From positions 19,694,793 to 19,758,792 of the forward strand of contig OZ038435.1 in NCBI GenBank assembly GCA_964036275.1: 64,000 bases of DNA, written 5' to 3'. The position numbers were made by a program, and so were the translations under genes. Position 1 is the first letter of the stretch, and each line of letters begins with the position of its first letter. The stretch comes from Litoditis marina (taxonomy: Eukaryota; Nematoda; Chromadorea; Rhabditida; Rhabditidae). Shown one piece after another: positions 58,344-64,000 of the stretch. The notes beneath the pieces were generated by a model. It did not search any database. It was not told where the DNA came from and saw only the letters and a program-made list of their open reading frames with translations.

Positions 58344-58505
58344 GTTAGTGATTTCGCAACTACTCCAATCATTGAGTTGCTTCCAATTTCCGGAGTGACA
58401 TCTGAAAATTTCAACGATCAGAAGTGGTTGCCAACGACTTTCAAAGCAACTATTCTCAACTCTGGAGCTCAAGCTACACGCTGTTTTCGATTGTTACTTC
58501 AATAA
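58344..58505 (+). other. Candidate orphan terminal exon
   Basis: After a TTTTTTTTAG acceptor there are 53 open codons ending in TAA, with coding-like composition: DFATTPIIELLPISGVTSEN, DQKWLPTTFKATILNSG, ATRCFRLLLQ. No upstream exon could be joined, and its frame does not connect to the MAGUK start. It may be the end of an unrecognised gene or a relic. Confidence 0.3.
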
Positions 58506-59747
58506 CTTGTCTACAGGCTAGGCAAGTTTTCAAAAGTCCACTGAGGAGTTCAGAGTAAAACAGAAACATAGAATACCGGTAATCTTTGCAGCTAAAGAAC
58601 ATTCCAACTAAAAAATAGTTCAGAGCACGTTTATATGGACGTTCACAACCCGTGTTACCGTAACCGAGTTGGGTTGAAGTTGCAAAGTGATGCGAGAGAT
58701 AATCATTGAATTGAAGAGAACACAGTCGGATTTGATTTTGCAGCAGTCTCTCACCTTCCAACTCACCAGCAAGTTGGTTGAGCAATTTCGCAGTTCAAGC
58801 GGGTTATTTGTGTGCTCAGAATTTGAGTTCGAGTTGCAAAAAGAAGTACGCTGTTGAAAACACTGTTGATTACCAGAGATCACGACCTTTATCAAGTTCT
58901 AAAATCATACGATATTGGTCCTCAAAAAGAACCAGCTTTATTAGTGCTTGCCCACTCAATGTACTGAATTTGTGATGGGCGTCTCGGCGTGCGGCGAAAA
59001 ATACAATCCACGTATTTTATATTCTCACCGTAAGATTTTATTAGGACCCCGAAAAAGTTGATTTTTAGTCAATTTAGATGTATTTAATACCTTTTAATTA
59101 TGTTTTAACCATTCAAAAATGGCGATTCACGTTAAAGAAAGACTTGTTAACTTAGTAAACTCCCGGTTCTTGTTTCAAATCTCATCTAGCTGCGAGTCGT
59201 GGTGTTTTATACTTTACTGTTATGTTCGTCCTCATTCTTTCGTCAAATAGTTTGCTCTATGTTCCCTTTCTACCTAAATTCGATCCTTCTTCCTACAGTC
59301 CTACTCTTTCAGTTCATTATAAAACCATTCATATGCTTGCATGACTAAACCGCTCTCTCAACCGCTCGGTGTTGTTTCGGTTGTTCGTTGTTTTCTATCC
59401 TTCTCATGATTGAGTTGCAATGATGTGGGGGTAGTGATGGTTGAAGACGTTATAACTCCAGAATGCCAATATGGTTTTGTTCACTCCGAGGCTTTCCGGA
59501 ATGTTATGAATAAAGAATAATTTACACGTCTTCAGCTTGATTTGTCGCTTGTCGGCCGTTTCCCTGCAAGCTTTTCCATGAACAATTCAAATTTGTTACC
59601 TCAAATTTATCAATTTACAGTACTTTTAGGCTTTGTAAATGTCCTAGTATGTACTGATATACCTCTAAATTGAATCTTTATCTTTATTTTGGTTTATTTG
59701 TTTTTGGTCAGTTTTTTACTATATCTTATTTTCCAGCATACGATGTT

Positions 59748-62700
59748 ATGATGAATCCGTTACTTGCTCGAACATCCGACGATTTCGTACTGGCCTTCGA
59801 GAGTATTCTGGAAAGTATTCGAGAGGGAAGCGCGTCTTCTTCCAGTCGGGACAACAAAATAGCCTTGAGTGATGATCAGATAAAAACGGCGAGAGGACTA
59901 CATGATTTGGTGTCCTCCGGAGAACTCAGGCCAGAACCAGCGTTAGTTTTTTGTTACAACTTCGTTCTTTAAATGAGTCATCTGTCATCTCACAATTTAC
60001 CGCAAAAATGTGACCTATTTTGCTCATTTTGGTGGAACTAAGGTTATGAAAAGGTAGTGTTTGATCATTCTTTTGTACAAAACCGGCGGTTTAATGATAC
60101 CAAGTTTACCTATGAAGCGTTCGTCAGTTCGCTAAGCTCGGTGAAAATACTTTTGCTGACTATTCAGCAATGTTTGCAAATGTTGCGTGGCCTTTGGGCT
60201 TCATTTCATTATACCATTCATCATATCAAAGTCGTGTTTCCAGTGCCTGTGAAACGTTATCCTGGTGCGATGGTTTCATTTCTGAATGGGAGGCAACTGG
60301 GGTCAAATCAGCCGCCGTTCAACAGTTGATAGCTCTACTCAACCGACCTCATGTTAGGGTATGTTGATTAATACTATTTGTTTCAATCATGTTCTCAATG
60401 GATAGAAAGTTTATGAAGGATTCAGTTGCTGTTTTTCACTCAAAAACATAGGTAAAAAGGGGTCCAACGGGGCTTTCCAAAAGTGAAGGGGGTCAGATCG
60501 CTCTTGTTGCAAAAGTGAGGGGGAAGAGGGTAGCATCCATTGGCTGGTCTGAGACCAGCCAATGGATACTGCACCCTCCCCCTATTGCGCAGCGAAAGTG
60601 AAGAAGGTCATTTGCTAACTCTTGTCAAAAAGTGAAGGTAGTACCATCTCAGGATGGCACTTTTTTACCTATGCTCAAAAATTTGGGCGTCCCGACACGG
60701 TACTAACTTTTCTGTTCAGTGTAAGTGGTGCATAGGTGGGATGCCACGGTCCGCTGACCGGGGGACCCTTAACTAGTTGCCAGACTGGACGAGAGGGGAC
60801 CTATAACTATTTAACAAAATACCCATTGTTGTCTTTGTGGCGCCGCTGAATTGGGAAGGGACCCATAATATTTCGTGTTTTTCCGCAGGAGGGATCAAGG
60901 ATCATTAACTCTTGAGACCCGTAACCAGGATCATCCCACATATAAAGTGGTGTATAGGCGAAGGAATTACCTGAACCTGAAACGTGATGAATTTATGTGG
61001 CCCAGAGAGAATTGTTGAGCGAAAAAATCCATTTTTATGCGAAGATGAATAACTCTTCATTGTTTGCAGATTGCAGTTGAATAATGTTTGAATGATTGAC
61101 TAATAGTTTATTTAATATTTTCAGGGTCTTCTAATGGCGGCCGAGGACATTTCTGCCTGTCGGTTTCATCCCCAACTGCCGTGTATCCCATTCCAAGTGG
61201 ATGAAGATGAGGGAATCGCCGTCAAAATTGTACGTAATTTTGTAATAATTATATGTAATATATGAACGAAATTTTAATTCTGTAAAAAATTGTAAGTTAG
61301 ATGAGGGAATCGCCGTCAAAATTGTAAGTTTATTAGTATTTCTTGTGTTTTCGTATACCCCGGTTTCTGTCAATAGTAATGGGCCTTTCTGGCGGTTTGG
61401 TCTATTTTCCTATTTAAAGTAGGACGATGATGTGCTCCAATCTTTGCGCGTCAGTCCTTTTAACTGCAATTCAAAAATGTATTGCAGTTTAAAGGATTGA
61501 AGCGTTGAGATTGGAGCACATAATCGTCATTCTTTAAGTTTCAGTATGAAATTGAACGATAGACGAGAGGATGTGTAGAAGAGTTGTGTCGCTTTGTTCA
61601 CCGTAGTGCATCACGTGCTTGTAAGGTTCGGAAATTATTTGGCTATTGGGAAATTTCCTGGCTTTGTGGTGGAGTTTAGATGTGGTCATAAGTTCTGCTC
61701 ATACTTGAATAGTTGAATTGAAAAGCTCCCAGCTTCTCTAGTTTGAAAGTCTCCCAATTGTAGGTTCGAATAATGAAGAAGGACGATCCGTTGGGTGCGA
61801 CGATCAAATGTGAAGGCGGTCGCGTGACCATCGCACGCGTCATCGCGGGCGGCGTCGCGGACAGAAGTGCATGTATTCAGGTACGACTGCCTATGAACCT
61901 ATGATTCAGACTAGGGTTGTTGAAGTCGAACTCGAAACTCGACTCGCTACGAAATTTTCTGGCCTCAGGGGTGAAGCACAAGCAATCGATTGTTCTTCCT
62001 TCTCCTTTTCTTTCTCAGCTGTATAGTGAATGCAACAGTTATCTTTGCTGTGATATATAGTGTTGTGGAGTGTGAAATATTCTGAATTCAAGGAAGATTC
62101 GAAAACGCATGACAGTTTCACTTCTAGTTTTATAGGACCCAGCCATTTAAGAAATTGCAAAGGTGCCTTTTTTTCTGTTCTCGACCGAAGTGTGAAGCTG
62201 AAGTGTCTAACCGCCCAAAGCGTTTATGTAATTGTTCGTATTAAAAATTCAAATATGGTTCGAGAAGAGAAATTTACCCGTATCTTTTTTTTATAAAGGA
62301 TAAGATCTTATATGTTCCGTTTAAAGGAGGGCGACCGAGTGCTGGAGGTGAACAACGTCCCCGTGACGTCGGCAATGTGTGCAGATGACGTGGTGGAATT
62401 GTTGAATCGAACGGACAACGGGAGTGTCACCTTTAAGCTGGTTCCAGCTGAAACGTCGCACAGCGAGTCCGACTACACGCAGCTGTACGTCAGGGCACAG
62501 GCTAGTATCGTTTTATCTTCAGGAATGCCGGAGTTCAAGTTATGCTTGTAACCTTCTTCTAACAGAGGTTTGTATAATGTAGTCAGACTACATTCTGGCA
62601 TACTTCACTGCATAGTAGAATAAGAAACAGACCGGAGGCCTCTCATTCGACTCCTTAGGAAAATTTAAAGAAACGGGTTCAATGTTAAAGGACAGTCACA

Positions 62701-63923
62701 TCTTACGAGTGTGTATCACTCAGCCTATATCCTTACCTATATCCTTTTTTTCAGTTCGCCTACGACGGTTCATCTGACGCACGTCAGCCGTGTCGCGAAA
62801 CGTCGCTTTCCTTCGCCAAGGGAGATATTTTGGAGTTACTCGTTTGTAGTGACCCCCATTGGTGGCAGGTGAATATTCTGTATTTTTATGTTTACCAAAC
62901 AAAACACAGAAGATTAGCACGGCAGTTCAAAACAACCTTGCGCGCTGCAATGCGAAAGTAGTGGTACGGTCGTTTTAATCTGGCGCGCGTTTGAACTGCT
63001 CCATTCAGGATTTGACCGCGCGCGCGTCTCTCACGCGAGCGGTTAGTCCCTGACTCCGGCAATTTGCGGCAAATTCACCGGTTTGAACGAAAAACTTCGG
63101 TCGGTTCTCTGATTATCTCTGATTAGCCCACAACGCGCGCGGTCGCGTCGCGGCTAGTAAACAAGTCCTTCATGCGAGCGGTCGCGTCGCGTCAAGTGAC
63201 TGCCATCACAACAACGAATGCTTATAACGTAACACCGTGTTAGGTGGGTTTCGCTTGCGAACACTGCACGTAAAGCGGGGAAGGAAGATTCATCAGGTTT
63301 TATTGGTGTTGTGCTGCTTTTCAATACAAGATTTGAAGTCTAGATGGGAGTTAAGTATTTGTCGATTCCAATAAGGATTAGGGTATTTCAAGATTTTAAC
63401 AGACCTGAACCCTGATTTGTTCATTCGTAGACCATTTTGTGTCGTGCCGCAGGATGACAGACTTCAGTATTTTTGGAGAGTATCATTGTTTGCAGGCTCG
63501 TTCCCTGGGCGGCGGTGCGTTTGCGGGTGAAGATCAGAATCCGGGCACACATGGTATGTGAAATGTTACACGACTACTACTATATACTTGTTTTTGAATT
63601 CGGAACGATCGTTCGCAAAAGACGTTTCACTCCTACCTAAGGCCATATGCATAAAACATCCCCGGCCGGGTTGGGTTGTTATTACGACATCAATCGACCG
63701 GAACATAGCCGAAGTCATTTAGTATAATAGGGGCTCCGATATGACCCAGCTAGAGAAGGCAGATTCGCGAAGTTATCACATTGGTCTTTGACCTTTGTAT
63801 TTTATTTCAGGCGGAACCCGGGTGGGTCTGATTCCCTCTGAATCCTTGCAGCAACGAACACGGGTCTGGGAAAAGGGACAGAATGGAAGAAGAGGGTCCG
63901 AGAGGTCACGAAGTAGTGCCGAG
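59748..63923 (+). CDS. MAGUK scaffold (L27-L27-PDZ-SH3), PALS1/Stardust type, 3' partial
   Basis: Membrane-associated scaffold of the MPP family that organises polarity complexes at cell junctions. Exons: 59748-59941 (ATG after a TTTTCCAG site at 59736, possible trans-splice), 60244-60358, 61125-61229, 61764-61880, 62327-62500, 62755-62868, 63496-63553, 63811-63923, continuing past the window. L27-like helices: RTSDDFVLAFESILESI and CETLSWCDGFISEWEATG ... QQLIALLNRPHVRGLLMAAE. PDZ: MKKDDPLGATIKCEGG, ARVIAGGVADRSACI, GDRVLEVNNVPVTS. SH3: FAYDGSSDARQP, LSFAKGDILELLV, DPHWWQARSLGG, GLIPSES. The PDZ carboxylate loop (PLGATI) is present. The guanylate-kinase domain should follow downstream. Oddities: a GC donor after 62500 and an unusual TTAAAG acceptor before 62327. 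The phases join in both cases. Confidence 0.92.
60536..60566. repeat. 31-bp perfect palindrome in an intron repeat
   Basis: TCCATTGGCTGGTCT, one central G, then its exact reverse complement. It sits inside a larger GTGAAGG/GTGAGGG-rich stretch (about 60467-60650) in the second MAGUK intron. Confidence 0.85.
61301..61330 (+). pseudogene. Duplicated 3' edge of MAGUK exon 3 with donor
   Basis: GATGAGGGAATCGCCGTC plus AAAATTG repeats the last 24 bases of the exon ending at 61229 exactly, and continues into GTAAGT, a stronger donor than the original GTACGT. It lies 70 bp downstream in the intron. Confidence 0.8.
61420..61540. repeat. MITE R5 copy
   Basis: AAAGTAGGACGATGATGTGC ... GCACATAATCGTCATTC, nearly the same subtype as the copy at 6139-6264 (GGAGCACATAATCGTCATTC end). 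Confidence 0.7.
62930..63250. other. CpG-dense intronic stretch
   Basis: Repeated GCGCGCG, GCGGTCGCGTCGCG and CGCGAGCGGTTAG words, in contrast to the AT-rich surroundings, inside the intron 62869-63495 of the MAGUK gene. Similar words occur at 33870-34000. Confidence 0.5.
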
Positions 63924-64000
63924 GTAATTCAGTTTCATCTATTTAAAACCATATTTTTATAAAAGTATAGTGATCGATGTTTTCGCAAACGTTTTCAAGT

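Larger units (their letters stand above)
56180..59747. other. Intergenic region between symporter B and MAGUK
   Basis: Holds an R1 MITE cluster (56659-57050), an R5 MITE (57785-57905), a candidate orphan exon (58344-58505) and an open minus-strand stretch at 58474-58785 without a convincing start. It should also hold the divergent promoters of the flanking genes, but no core motif could be assigned. Confidence 0.5.

Noticed and set aside
58474..58785. 103-residue minus frame with mixed composition
   Set aside because: No ATG or acceptor at its open end and no family recognised. It may be coding, but the evidence is too thin to list as a gene.

Overview
The window is eukaryotic and looks like a Caenorhabditis-type nematode. 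Genes are split into many 80-180 bp exons with GT donors and TTTCAG-like acceptors. Introns and intergenic DNA are packed with short foldback elements. No prokaryotic features are present. Exon models below were built by reading frames and splice phases by eye; nothing was aligned or searched.

Layout. (1) 163-10440 and 12862-23166, + strand: two tandem paralogues of cytosolic Xaa-Pro aminopeptidase (app-1 type, M24B). The first lacks its 5' part because the window starts inside it. All metal ligands appear intact in both. The last intron of copy 1 carries a ~130 bp CRE-rich satellite and a foldback with two 290 bp arms. The last intron of copy 2 carries a LINE-like ORF1 without a reverse transcriptase. 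(2) 24384-27541, +: a thiamine pyrophosphokinase (tpk-1 type) gene with an in-frame TAG and an unresolved splice phase, surrounded by duplicated fragments of its own exons. (3) 27958-43212 and 45871-56179, - strand: two tandem paralogues of a divergent SLC6/SNF neurotransmitter-symporter-like protein with near-identical exon phases. Copy A has a ~6 kb gap near its 3' end that holds a small EGF-like membrane protein gene (-), an RGG-box protein gene (+) and other small candidates. (4) 59748 to the right edge, +: a PALS1/Stardust-type MAGUK (two L27-like segments, PDZ, SH3) whose guanylate-kinase part lies beyond the window.

The genes are housekeeping or membrane-biology genes with no evident shared pathway. 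What unifies the window is tandem gene duplication plus a dense population of at least ten short repeat families. Several carry tRNA-like Pol III box motifs, some are nested in each other, and some sit within a few bases of splice sites.
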